Origin: Firmicutes bacterium CAG:124
GTDB lineage: Bacteria > Bacillota > Clostridia > Oscillospirales > Oscillospiraceae
Length of the DNA stretch: 8,720 nucleotides
Assembly: GCA_000432135.1 (NCBI GenBank)
Contig: HF990551.1
Location: 10,008 to 18,727, forward strand
Reading direction: 5' to 3'
Made by a program: the position numbers and the translations under genes. Below are positions 1-5,953 of the stretch, one piece after another. How positions within the stretch are numbered: the stretch's first letter is position 1; the number at the start of each line of letters is the position of its first letter. The notes under the pieces are model-generated. The model made no database searches. It worked only from the letters and a program-made list of their open reading frames with translations, and was not told where the DNA came from.

Positions 1-387
1 GGGACCGTCTCCGGCCCCGGCACAGCCAGCGAGATCGCGAACTTCGCCATGGGCTTCGTCGGCTACAGCTATGTCTGGGGCGGCTCGAGTCCGTCGACCG
101 GCTTTGACTGCTCCGGCCTCATGTACTATGTCCTGACGCAGTACGGCTACTCCATGAAGCGCGTCGCCAACGACCAGATGACGCAGGGCACCTACGTTTC
201 CCGCAGCGACCTGCAGGTCGGTGACCTCGTCTTCTTCGGCTACAGCGGCTACGCGAACCACGTCGGTATGTACATCGGCGGCGGCAACTTCGTCCACGCC
301 TCCACGCCGTCCACGGGCGTCCGCGTCAACTCGCTTGACGAATCGTATTACAAGACCCGCTTCCTGTGCGGGCGGCGCATCATCTGA
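1..387 (+). CDS. NlpC/P60 peptidoglycan endopeptidase, C-terminal part (5' truncated by window)
   Basis: The reading frame is open from base 1 to the TGA at 385-387, so this is the 3' end of a longer gene. The visible 128 residues are a complete NlpC/P60 catalytic domain. Counting from the first codon of the window, the FDCSG motif carries the nucleophile Cys37, NHVGMYI carries the catalytic His87, and FVHAS carries the third polar residue His99. The YVWGG and GDLVFF motifs are also intact. Enzymes of this family cleave the gamma-D-Glu-to-diamino acid bond in cell-wall stem peptides, and act outside the membrane. A Gly/Ser/Pro-rich linker just before the domain suggests upstream targeting domains such as SH3b, LysM or a coiled coil, but these are not in the window. 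The ATG at 49 lies inside the domain and has no ribosome binding site, so it is not the start. Confidence 0.93.
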   Translation, partial: GTVSGPGTASEIANFAMGFVGYSYVWGGSSPSTGFDCSGLMYYVLTQYGYSMKRVANDQMTQGTYVSRSDLQVGDLVFFGYSGYANHVGMYIGGGNFVHASTPSTGVRVNSLDESYYKTRFLCGRRII

Positions 388-406
388 CGATCAAATCATG
401 ACATAC

Positions 407-441
407 CGGCCCCCGGTCTGCTAAAAAAGCGCCGGGGGCCG
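407..441 (+). terminator. GC-rich hairpin after the NlpC/P60 gene, possible terminator
   Basis: A perfect 10-bp inverted repeat (407-416 with 432-441) encloses a 15-nt loop that contains six A residues. It starts 20 nt after the stop codon, where a terminator would be expected. No proper T-run follows (cgcttatc), so it may be a weak or factor-dependent terminator, or an mRNA 3'-end stabiliser. Confidence 0.45.
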
Positions 442-462
442 CGCTTATCAAAAGGAGAATGT

Positions 463-1512
463 ATGGAGCGAACCGAGCTGGCGCTTGCGCGCCTGTCCAA
501 TCAATATCTGCTGCGCGCGGGGGAGCGTATGGAGGTGCTCCGCGCCATGAACGGCCTTCAGGCGCAGTTTCTCTCCAACGCACTGCATGCCATGCGCCTG
601 CGCAGCACGGCGTATGACGCAGCGCACGCGGCGGACGGCCTTGTGAAGGGCTGGACGCTCCGCGGCACAATGCACATCTTTGCAGAAGCCGACCTTCCGT
701 TGTTCCTGCACACTGGCTGCCGGTACCGGAGTCGGGACTGGACTGTTCCGTCATTCTGGAACCAGCGCCCGAACTGGGCGCTTACACCGAAGCGGCAGGC
801 ATACTTTTCGGACCTGATCATCGATGCACTTGCGCAAGGGCCAATGACGCGCGAGGCCCTGAAAGCCCGCTGCCGCGCTGCCGGAATGACGCAGGCGGAG
901 GAGGGCAGCATATTCCATCCCTGGGGCGGCGGCATACGCGAGCTCTGCGAGCGTGGCTTTCTCTGCGGCACGGTCAGCGAGGAAAAGGCGTTCCGCCTCT
1001 GTCCGGCATTCACACCGATGGAGGAGCAGGACGCACTGCTGGAACAGACGCGCCGGTATTTCACGAATTACGGCCCGGCTTCCGTCCGGGATGCAGCCTA
1101 TTATTTCGGTACCTCGCAGGCGGAGATCGAAAAGCGGCTGGCCCGGCTTCCTGTGAAAGCAGCCAAATACGAGGGGCAGCAGCTGTTCAGTCTGGATTCC
1201 GGAAGAGCACCAGGACAGTCGCTTCCGGACTGCTTGCTGCTGGCGGGCTTCGACCCGCTGATGCTGGGCTATGAGAAAAAGCAGAGCGTATTTCTCCCGC
1301 CGGAGTATCTGCGCGGCATTTTCAGTCTGTCCGGCATCGTCATGCCGCCGGTGCTGCTGCACGGCAGCGTAGCGGGCCGCTGGAAGCACAGCGGAAAGCG
1401 CCTGCTTATCACGCAGTTCCGCCCATTTTCGCAGGAGGAGCGTGGTTTTGCAGAGGCAGCCGCGGCGCAGCTTTGGGGCGAAGCCGTACAGCCTGTCTTT
1501 CAGGACGCATAA
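463..1512 (+). CDS. Winged-helix DNA-binding protein, AlkZ-like DNA glycosylase candidate (HTH_42 family)
   Basis: The 349-aa protein has the pattern of the HTH_42 winged-helix family, which includes AlkZ of Streptomyces and YcaQ (AlkX) of E. coli. These glycosylases remove bulky alkylated bases and unhook interstrand crosslinks. Visible signatures are GLQAQ (residues 31-35), RGTMH (67-71), FDPLMLGY (263-270) and a GSVAGRW-type C-terminal motif (301-307). Gln33-Ala-Gln35 matches the catalytic Q-hydrophobic-Q motif of the AlkZ subgroup, not the Q-x-D of YcaQ. The length fits the family. The start is set by AGGAGA at about 452-457, just upstream of ATG 463. The gene sits alone between a hairpin and the cwlD promoter, with no toxin or antibiotic biosynthesis gene in view, so a housekeeping alkylation-repair role is more likely than self-resistance. 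The family call is firm; the glycosylase activity is inferred from the motif. Confidence 0.85.
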   Translation: MERTELALARLSNQYLLRAGERMEVLRAMNGLQAQFLSNALHAMRLRSTAYDAAHAADGLVKGWTLRGTMHIFAEADLPLFLHTGCRYRSRDWTVPSFWNQRPNWALTPKRQAYFSDLIIDALAQGPMTREALKARCRAAGMTQAEEGSIFHPWGGGIRELCERGFLCGTVSEEKAFRLCPAFTPMEEQDALLEQTRRYFTNYGPASVRDAAYYFGTSQAEIEKRLARLPVKAAKYEGQQLFSLDSGRAPGQSLPDCLLLAGFDPLMLGYEKKQSVFLPPEYLRGIFSLSGIVMPPVLLHGSVAGRWKHSGKRLLITQFRPFSQEERGFAEAAAAQLWGEAVQPVFQDA

Positions 1513-1518
1513 TCGACC

Positions 1519-1547
1519 TTTTCAAACCGAAAAATCCATGCTATACT
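1519..1547 (+). promoter_or_regulatory. Extended -10 promoter for cwlD-radA
   Basis: A TATACT -10 element (1542-1547) is preceded by TG-C (1539-1541), which makes an extended -10. The -35-like TTTTCA at 1519-1524 is 17 nt upstream. It lies just after the stop of the glycosylase-like gene and 36 nt before the cwlD start. A small 5-bp hairpin, catac/gtatg (1560-1564 with 1569-1573), lies next to the cwlD ribosome binding site. Confidence 0.6.
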
Positions 1548-1583
1548 TTTCTTGTCCCTCATACGCTTGTATGGGGTGATCAT

Positions 1584-2300
1584 ATGAAAAAATGGGTAGA
1601 GATCATGATGCCGGTCATGCTGTTTGCGACCGTTCTGTATTTCTGCGTCTTCGCCGTTCTGACACATCGAAGCGCGCAGACGGCGGCTATGCAGCCCGGC
1701 GGAACGACCGTCGTGCTCGACGCAGGGCACGGCGGGGAGGACGGCGGCGCGACCGGCGTTTCCGGCACGTCGGAGGCGGCGCTGAATCTGGATATTTCGC
1801 TGCGCCTGCGCGACCTTCTGCGCCTGTGCGGCGTGCGGGTCAGCATGATCCGCGAGACTGATACGGCTGTCTATTCAGACGGCTGCCGCACGATCTCGGA
1901 GAAAAAAGTTTCGGACATCAAAAACCGGACTGAGACAGTGAACCAGACGGAGGATGCGCTGCTTCTGAGCGTGCACCAGAACTTCTTCACCGAGGGCAAG
2001 TACCACGGCGCACAGGTCTTCTACGCGAAAACGCCCGGCAGTCAGGCGCTGGCCGAGCAGCTGCAGGCCAATCTGGCGCTGGGCCTCGAGCCGGGCAACC
2101 GCCGGCAGTGCAAAAAATCGGACGGCGTGTATCTCATGGAGCATATCGGCTGCACCGGCGTGCTGGTCGAATGCGGATTTTTATCCAATTACGAGGAAGA
2201 ACAGCGGCTCTTGCAGCCGGAGTATCAGAAAAAGCTGGCCGCCGTGATCGCGGGAACGCTGTCCGTGTGGCTGTCAGAGGAGCATCCGAATGAAATCTAA
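1584..2300 (+). CDS. cwlD: N-acetylmuramoyl-L-alanine amidase CwlD (spore cortex)
   Basis: CwlD removes the stem peptide from muramic acid as the first step of muramic-delta-lactam formation in the spore cortex, the mark recognised by germination lytic enzymes. The protein starts with a hydrophobic membrane anchor (about residues 8-26), followed by an Amidase_3 domain. Zinc ligands are His49 (DAGHGG), Glu64 (SEAALNL) and His131 (SVHQN). The catalytic Glu196 is in VECGFLSN. The length of 238 aa matches B. subtilis CwlD closely. The same frame is open back to 1473, but the ATG at 1584 has a good GGGGTGAT ribosome binding site and is followed by the membrane anchor, so it is preferred. The 3' end overlaps radA by 11 nt, which suggests translational coupling. 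Other Amidase_3 enzymes are possible, but size, single anchor and no binding repeats favour CwlD. Confidence 0.88.
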   Translation: MKKWVEIMMPVMLFATVLYFCVFAVLTHRSAQTAAMQPGGTTVVLDAGHGGEDGGATGVSGTSEAALNLDISLRLRDLLRLCGVRVSMIRETDTAVYSDGCRTISEKKVSDIKNRTETVNQTEDALLLSVHQNFFTEGKYHGAQVFYAKTPGSQALAEQLQANLALGLEPGNRRQCKKSDGVYLMEHIGCTGVLVECGFLSNYEEEQRLLQPEYQKKLAAVIAGTLSVWLSEEHPNEI

Positions 2301-3651
2301 AACCGTTTTTGTCTGCAAGCAATGCGGCAACGAAACGCCGCGCTGGCAGGGCCAGTGCCCCGCCTGCGGGGCATGGAACTCCATCGTGGAGTTTGAGGAC
2401 AAAAAAGCGCCTGCCGCGAAGGCGGCAGGCCGGGCAGGCATCGCGCGTGCCGTTCCGAAAAAGCTCAAAGAGGTGACAGGGGAGCAGGAGATCCGCTTCT
2501 CCACCGGTATGCAGGAGCTTGACCGCGTTCTGGGCGGCGGCGGCGTGCGCGGATCGCTGATTCTGGTGGGCGGCGCGCCCGGCATCGGCAAATCGACGCT
2601 GCTTTTGCAAATCTGCGCGTATCTGGGAAAAACGCTCCGCATCCTCTATGTTTCCGGCGAGGAATCGGAAAAGCAGATCAAAATGCGTGCCGACCGGCTG
2701 CAAGTCGCGTCGGACGAATTATATATCCTCTCGGAGACGGATCTTTCCGAGATTTTAAGCGCTGTCGACGAGGTGCAGCCGGATATTCTCATTGCCGACT
2801 CCATCCAGACGCTCTACAGCCCGGAGAATACCTCTGCCCCCGGCAGCATCTCGCAGGTCAAGGACTGCACCATGGCCCTCATGCAGCTGGCCAAGAGCAG
2901 CGGCGTGACCGTCTTTGTCGTCGGCCATGTCAATAAGGAGGGCGCGATCGCGGGGCCGAAGGTGCTCGAGCACATGGTTGACTGCGAGCTGTTTTTCGAG
3001 GGCGAGCACGCCAGCAGCTACCGCATCCTGCGCGCAGCCAAGAACCGCTTCGGCTCGACAAACGAGATCGGCGTGTTCGAAATGGAGGGCAGGGGACTGC
3101 TCGAAGTCCCGAATCCGTCCGAAATGCTGCTGGCCGGACGGCCATTAAATGCCCCCGGTACGTGCGTGGCCTGCGTGATGGAGGGTACGCGCCCGGTTCT
3201 GGCAGAAATTCAGGCGCTTGTCGCGCGGACGAATTTCAACGTCCCCCGCCGCACGGCGGACGGCTTTGATTTTAACCGGGCAAATCTCATGCTGGCCGTG
3301 CTGGAAAAGCGCGGCGGCGTGAATCTTGGGATGTCGGATGCGTATGTGAACGTCATCGGCGGCTTGCAGCTGGACGAGCCTGCCGCCGATCTGGCCCTTG
3401 TGCTTGCCGCCGCGTCCAGCTTCCGCGATAAGCCCATCGATCCGGCGACCGCCGCCATCGGCGAGGTCGGCCTGACGGGCGAGATCCGCGCCGTGACCGG
3501 CTTGCAGCAGCGCCTGTCCGAGGCGTCCCGCACCGGATTCAAGACCTGTATCATCCCGCGCCACGGGACGGGCAATATCACCGCGCCCGACGGCATGGAG
3601 CTGCTGCGCGTGCGCAATATCCGCGAAGCAATTCAATTGGTGCTGTCATAA
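2290..3651 (+). CDS. radA: DNA repair protein RadA (Sms)
   Basis: RadA is a hexameric RecA-like helicase that promotes branch migration at recombination intermediates and processing of stalled forks. The 453-aa protein is of normal family length. It opens with a four-cysteine zinc finger (Cys9, Cys12, Cys23, Cys26). Then come the Walker A motif GGAPGIGKST (94-103), a Walker B stretch ending in Asp170, and the RadA-specific KNRFG motif (251-255). A Lon-protease-like C-terminal domain follows from about residue 280. The start has GAGGAG at 2277-2282 inside the end of cwlD. The Ala/Lys-rich linker after the zinc finger (residues 38-50) is encoded by a strong inverted repeat, listed separately. 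Confidence 0.97.
   Translation: MKSKTVFVCKQCGNETPRWQGQCPACGAWNSIVEFEDKKAPAAKAAGRAGIARAVPKKLKEVTGEQEIRFSTGMQELDRVLGGGGVRGSLILVGGAPGIGKSTLLLQICAYLGKTLRILYVSGEESEKQIKMRADRLQVASDELYILSETDLSEILSAVDEVQPDILIADSIQTLYSPENTSAPGSISQVKDCTMALMQLAKSSGVTVFVVGHVNKEGAIAGPKVLEHMVDCELFFEGEHASSYRILRAAKNRFGSTNEIGVFEMEGRGLLEVPNPSEMLLAGRPLNAPGTCVACVMEGTRPVLAEIQALVARTNFNVPRRTADGFDFNRANLMLAVLEKRGGVNLGMSDAYVNVIGGLQLDEPAADLALVLAAASSFRDKPIDPATAAIGEVGLTGEIRAVTGLQQRLSEASRTGFKTCIIPRHGTGNITAPDGMELLRVRNIREAIQLVLS
2401..2430 (-). terminator. Terminator-like hairpin on the antisense strand, inside radA
   Basis: A perfect 9-bp GC-rich inverted repeat (2409-2417 with 2422-2430) closes a 4-nt loop. Reading the minus strand, the stem is followed by GC and then six T residues (plus-strand A-run 2401-2406). 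This has the geometry of an intrinsic terminator for antisense transcripts. It lies in the codons of a low-complexity linker, where sequence is free to drift. Confidence 0.4.
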
Positions 3652-3672
3652 ATCAAAAAAGGAGAAACAGGT

Positions 3673-4239
3673 ATGGAAGTGCGTGCATTACTGGATGTGT
3701 TACATATTGCTGAGCGCCTCAAGGACGAGCTGCGCCACTGCGAGACGAGCAGGGGCCGCCGCGAAAGCGTCGCCGAGCACAGCTGGCGGCTTGCACTGAC
3801 GGCATTCTTTATGAAGGACGAATTCCCGGCGCTCGATATGGACAAGGTCATCAAAATGTGCCTGATCCACGATCTTGGCGAGTGCTTCACCGGCGATATC
3901 CCGACGTTTTTGAAGTCCGCAAGCGACGAGAAAAAGGAGGATACCGCGCTGTTTAGCTGGGTCGCGTCGCTCCCGGCCCCGTATAATACGGAGCTGGCCG
4001 CGCTGTATACCGAAATGGGCGCGCTGCAGACAGACGAAGCGAAGCTCTATAAGGCGCTGGACAAGCTCGAAGCCGTCATCCAGCACAATGAGTCCGATAT
4101 CCGCTCGTGGGAGCCGCTGGAATATGACCTCAACCGGACATACGCCTATGACGCCGTCGCGTTTTCTCCCTATCTGACGAAGCTGCGCGAGGCCGTCCGC
4201 GAGGATACGGAGGAAAAGATCAAAGCGGCGGAAAAATAA
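3673..4239 (+). CDS. HD-domain phosphohydrolase, YfbR/HDDC2-like
   Basis: The 188-aa protein is a compact all-helical HD domain of the HDDC2/YfbR type, whose characterised members are metal-dependent 5'-deoxynucleotidases. The metal ligands are all present: His36 (VAEHSW), the His66-Asp67 doublet (IHDLGE) with Glu70, and Asp130 (KALDKLEAV). The GDIPTF segment following the HD doublet is also typical. The start at 3673 has AAGGAGA at 3658-3664. It lies 21 nt after radA, probably in the same transcript, which would link nucleotide clean-up with DNA repair; that link is inference from position only. Substrate is not predictable from sequence, since HD_3 proteins vary. Confidence 0.87.
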   Translation: MEVRALLDVLHIAERLKDELRHCETSRGRRESVAEHSWRLALTAFFMKDEFPALDMDKVIKMCLIHDLGECFTGDIPTFLKSASDEKKEDTALFSWVASLPAPYNTELAALYTEMGALQTDEAKLYKALDKLEAVIQHNESDIRSWEPLEYDLNRTYAYDAVAFSPYLTKLREAVREDTEEKIKAAEK

Positions 4240-4261
4240 GCGATTTTCCGTAAAAAAGTAT

Positions 4262-4290
4262 TTGACACGGAGAAAAATCTCTGGTATAAT
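4262..4290 (+). promoter_or_regulatory. Consensus sigma-A promoter for the rplU operon
   Basis: A perfect TTGACA (4262-4267) and a perfect TATAAT (4285-4290) are separated by 17 nt. TGG directly before the -10 gives an extended -10 as well. This is the strongest promoter in the window and fits ribosomal protein expression. Transcription should begin near 4297. Confidence 0.93.
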
Positions 4291-4296
4291 CCATAA

Positions 4297-4367
4297 GCCG
4301 CATTAAAGAGGTCAAAAGCTGCTCCGGCACACCTCAAGAGCGAGTCTACGAAAGAAAAGGTAGGTGC
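4297..4367 (+). ncRNA. L21 leader, ribosomal protein autoregulatory 5' UTR
   Basis: About 80 nt of leader separate the promoter from rplU. GCCG at 4297-4300 can pair with CGGC at 4325-4328. CACCT at 4330-4334 can pair with AGGTG at 4362-4366, which is the ribosome binding region of rplU. Between these arms is the segment agcgagtctacgaaag, which resembles the conserved core of the L21_leader family upstream of rplU in Firmicutes (recognised from memory, not searched). Pairing of the ribosome binding site would allow L21 to repress its own operon. Confidence 0.65.
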
Positions 4368-4375
4368 AAACGAAT

Positions 4376-4687
4376 ATGCAGGCTATTATCGTTACCGGCG
4401 GTAAGCAGTACAACGTCAAGGAGGGCGATGTGATCTACATCGAGAAGCTCGCGGCGGAGGCTGAGCAGACCGTCACCTTCGATCAGGTTCTGGCAGTTGT
4501 CGACGGTGCTGACTCCAAGTTCGGTACCCCCACAGTTGCAGGTGCTAAGGTTGAGGCTAAGGTGCTGAAGAATGGCAAGGGCAAGAAGATCCGCGTCTTC
4601 AAGTACCGCCCGAAGAAGGACTCCAAGTCCCTCCAGGGCCACAGACAGCCGTACACCAAGGTGCAGATCGAAAAGATCGCGCTGTAA
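4376..4687 (+). CDS. rplU: Large ribosomal subunit protein L21 (bL21)
   Basis: bL21 is a 50S protein that binds 23S rRNA. The 103-aa product has the family opening MQAIIVTGGKQYNV and the C-terminal signature GHRQPYTKV (88-96). A GTG in the same frame at 4364 would add four residues, but it lies inside the AGGTAGGTG ribosome binding site. The ATG at 4376 gives the standard N-terminus and is chosen. Lysine is mostly AAG, unlike the AAA-richer neighbours, as expected for a highly expressed gene. First gene of rplU-prp-rpmA. Confidence 0.97.
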   Translation: MQAIIVTGGKQYNVKEGDVIYIEKLAAEAEQTVTFDQVLAVVDGADSKFGTPTVAGAKVEAKVLKNGKGKKIRVFKYRPKKDSKSLQGHRQPYTKVQIEKIAL

Positions 4688-4690
4688 TTT

Positions 4691-5026
4691 ATGACGCGCG
4701 TCGAATTTTTCGATCACGAGGGCAGGATCACCGGATTCTGCTGTTCGGGCCACAGCGGCTATGCAGAGGCGGGCAGCGACATTGTGTGCGCAGCTGTTTC
4801 TACAGCCGTCAAGCTTGCAGAGTGCACGATCAACGATGTGCTCGGCGAGCATGCGAAAACCAGGGTGAATGAAGACGAGGCCCGGATCACCTTAACCCTT
4901 CCCGCAGCGTGTGAAAGCGAAGAGGCCGTACAGGCGGTTCTCTCCGGCATGATGCTCACATTATGTTCTCTGCGGGATGACTATCCTGATTATATCGAAG
5001 TTTTGGAGGTGCAAAACGATGCTTAA
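4691..5026 (+). CDS. prp: Ribosomal-processing cysteine protease Prp
   Basis: Prp (YsxB family) is the cysteine protease that removes the N-terminal extension of ribosomal protein L27 in Firmicutes and relatives. The 111-aa protein has the catalytic pair His21 (SGHSGYAEAG) and Cys33 (DIVCAAVS), and the family's normal length. It starts 3 nt after the rplU stop with no clear ribosome binding site of its own, so it probably depends on reinitiation after rplU. This would keep Prp below L21 and L27. Its last 8 nt overlap rpmA, which encodes its substrate. Confidence 0.95.
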   Translation: MTRVEFFDHEGRITGFCCSGHSGYAEAGSDIVCAAVSTAVKLAECTINDVLGEHAKTRVNEDEARITLTLPAACESEEAVQAVLSGMMLTLCSLRDDYPDYIEVLEVQNDA

Positions 5027-5300
5027 TATCAGTTTCCAGTTCTTCGCACATAAGAAAGGCGGCGGCTCCACCAAGAACGGCCGCGATTCTGAATCGAAGA
5101 GACTCGGCGCGAAGCGCGCTGACGGTCAGTTCGTTCTGGCTGGCAACATCCTCGTTCGTCAGAGAGGCACGCACATTCATCCGGGCAACAACGTCGGTAT
5201 CGGCAAGGATGACACGCTGTTCGCTCTGATCGACGGCAAGGTCAAGTTCGAGCGTATGGGCAAGGATCGCAAGATGTGCTCTGTCTACGCAGAACAGTAA
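5019..5300 (+). CDS. rpmA: Large ribosomal subunit protein L27 (bL27) with cleavable N-terminal extension
   Basis: bL27 lies at the peptidyl transferase centre, where its N-terminus reaches the tRNAs. The 93-aa product begins MLNISFQFFAHKKGGGS. Residues 1-9 are the Firmicutes-type extension, and Prp is expected to cut between Phe9 and Ala10, exposing the conserved AHKKGGGS tail. The GGAGGTG at 5005-5011 sets the start at ATG 5019. The frame is open back to 4977, but that would add non-conserved residues. The start overlaps the end of prp, so protease and substrate are translationally linked. Confidence 0.97.
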   Translation: MLNISFQFFAHKKGGGSTKNGRDSESKRLGAKRADGQFVLAGNILVRQRGTHIHPGNNVGIGKDDTLFALIDGKVKFERMGKDRKMCSVYAEQ

Positions 5301-5310
5301 TTTTGTTGTA

Positions 5311-5346
5311 AAAACCCCGAACGAGTCCCGTTCGGGGTTTTTTCTT
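5311..5346 (+). terminator. Strong intrinsic terminator after rpmA
   Basis: A 13-bp stem (5311-5323 with 5329-5341), rich in CCCCG/CGGGG at its core, closes a 5-nt loop and is followed by a T-run through 5346. It starts 10 nt after the rpmA stop and should end most rplU-prp-rpmA transcripts. The A-rich 5' flank makes it plausible in both directions. Confidence 0.93.
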
Positions 5347-5361
5347 AAAAGGGAGGCCGGT

Positions 5362-5953
5362 ATGACCTATTACCACGCTTCGCCGACAGGCGGTCTGCAA
5401 ATACTCGAACCGAGAAAGTCCCCGTTTTTTGACAAGCCCACGCAGGTCTGCCTGACATCTTTGCGCCATGGCGCTGTTCTATCTCATCCGGAATTATGAA
5501 TACGCATATGGATATACCCGGCAGGGCAAGCTGTATTTCGACGATCCGTTCCCCAATGCGCTGAAAAAGCTCTACGCCGGAAAATCCGGCTGGCTCTACA
5601 CCTGTGAGGATGGGGACTACGAAAAGACAGAAATTCCGAACGAGTTTGTATCCGCGCAGCCTGTCCGCATCGTCGGCGCTGAGTATATCCCGGACGCCTA
5701 TGTAGCGTTCCTGCGCGAGCAGGAGGCGGGCAATATCCTGCTGCTGGACTACGCGCATTTCGCATCCGACCCGGAGAAATTCGCAAAAAAGCGCGCATGG
5801 CTGGAAAAAGCCATTTCCGAAGAGATCCGGAAGAAAGCAATCTGGAAAGCTCCGGATTCCGACTGCGCGCGTTATTATCGGGAGAACTATCCGGAGATAT
5901 GGAAAAATATATTAAAATCCTTACAAACAGAGGAGGCGCCTCATGTTTATTGA
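5362..5953 (+). pseudogene. Frameshifted small protein gene, ADP-ribosyltransferase-like family suspected
   Basis: Two overlapping frames read as one protein. The first starts at ATG 5362, has GGGAGG at 5350-5355, and begins MTYYHASPTGGLQILEP; it stops at TGA 5497-5499. The second is open from 5456 to 5953, has no ribosome binding site at its ATG (5468), and begins MALFYLIRNYEY. Joining them after Arg35 (codon 5464-5466) gives about 197 continuous residues, so one extra base or two missing bases near 5467 explain the break. The N-terminal H-x-S motif followed by a (Y)LT..(A)L.Y segment, and SAQPVRIVG further on, recall Arr-type ADP-ribosyltransferases. The aromatic residue expected before LT is Cys30 here. 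That comparison is from memory and the fold is unproven. The 3' end overlaps obgE by 11 nt. A sequencing error is the main alternative to a true pseudogene. Confidence 0.7.

Noticed and set aside
4229..4250. Terminator after the HD-domain gene
   Set aside because: A 7-bp CGGAAAA/TTTTCCG stem exists, but an A-run follows it instead of T residues, and it overlaps the stop codon.
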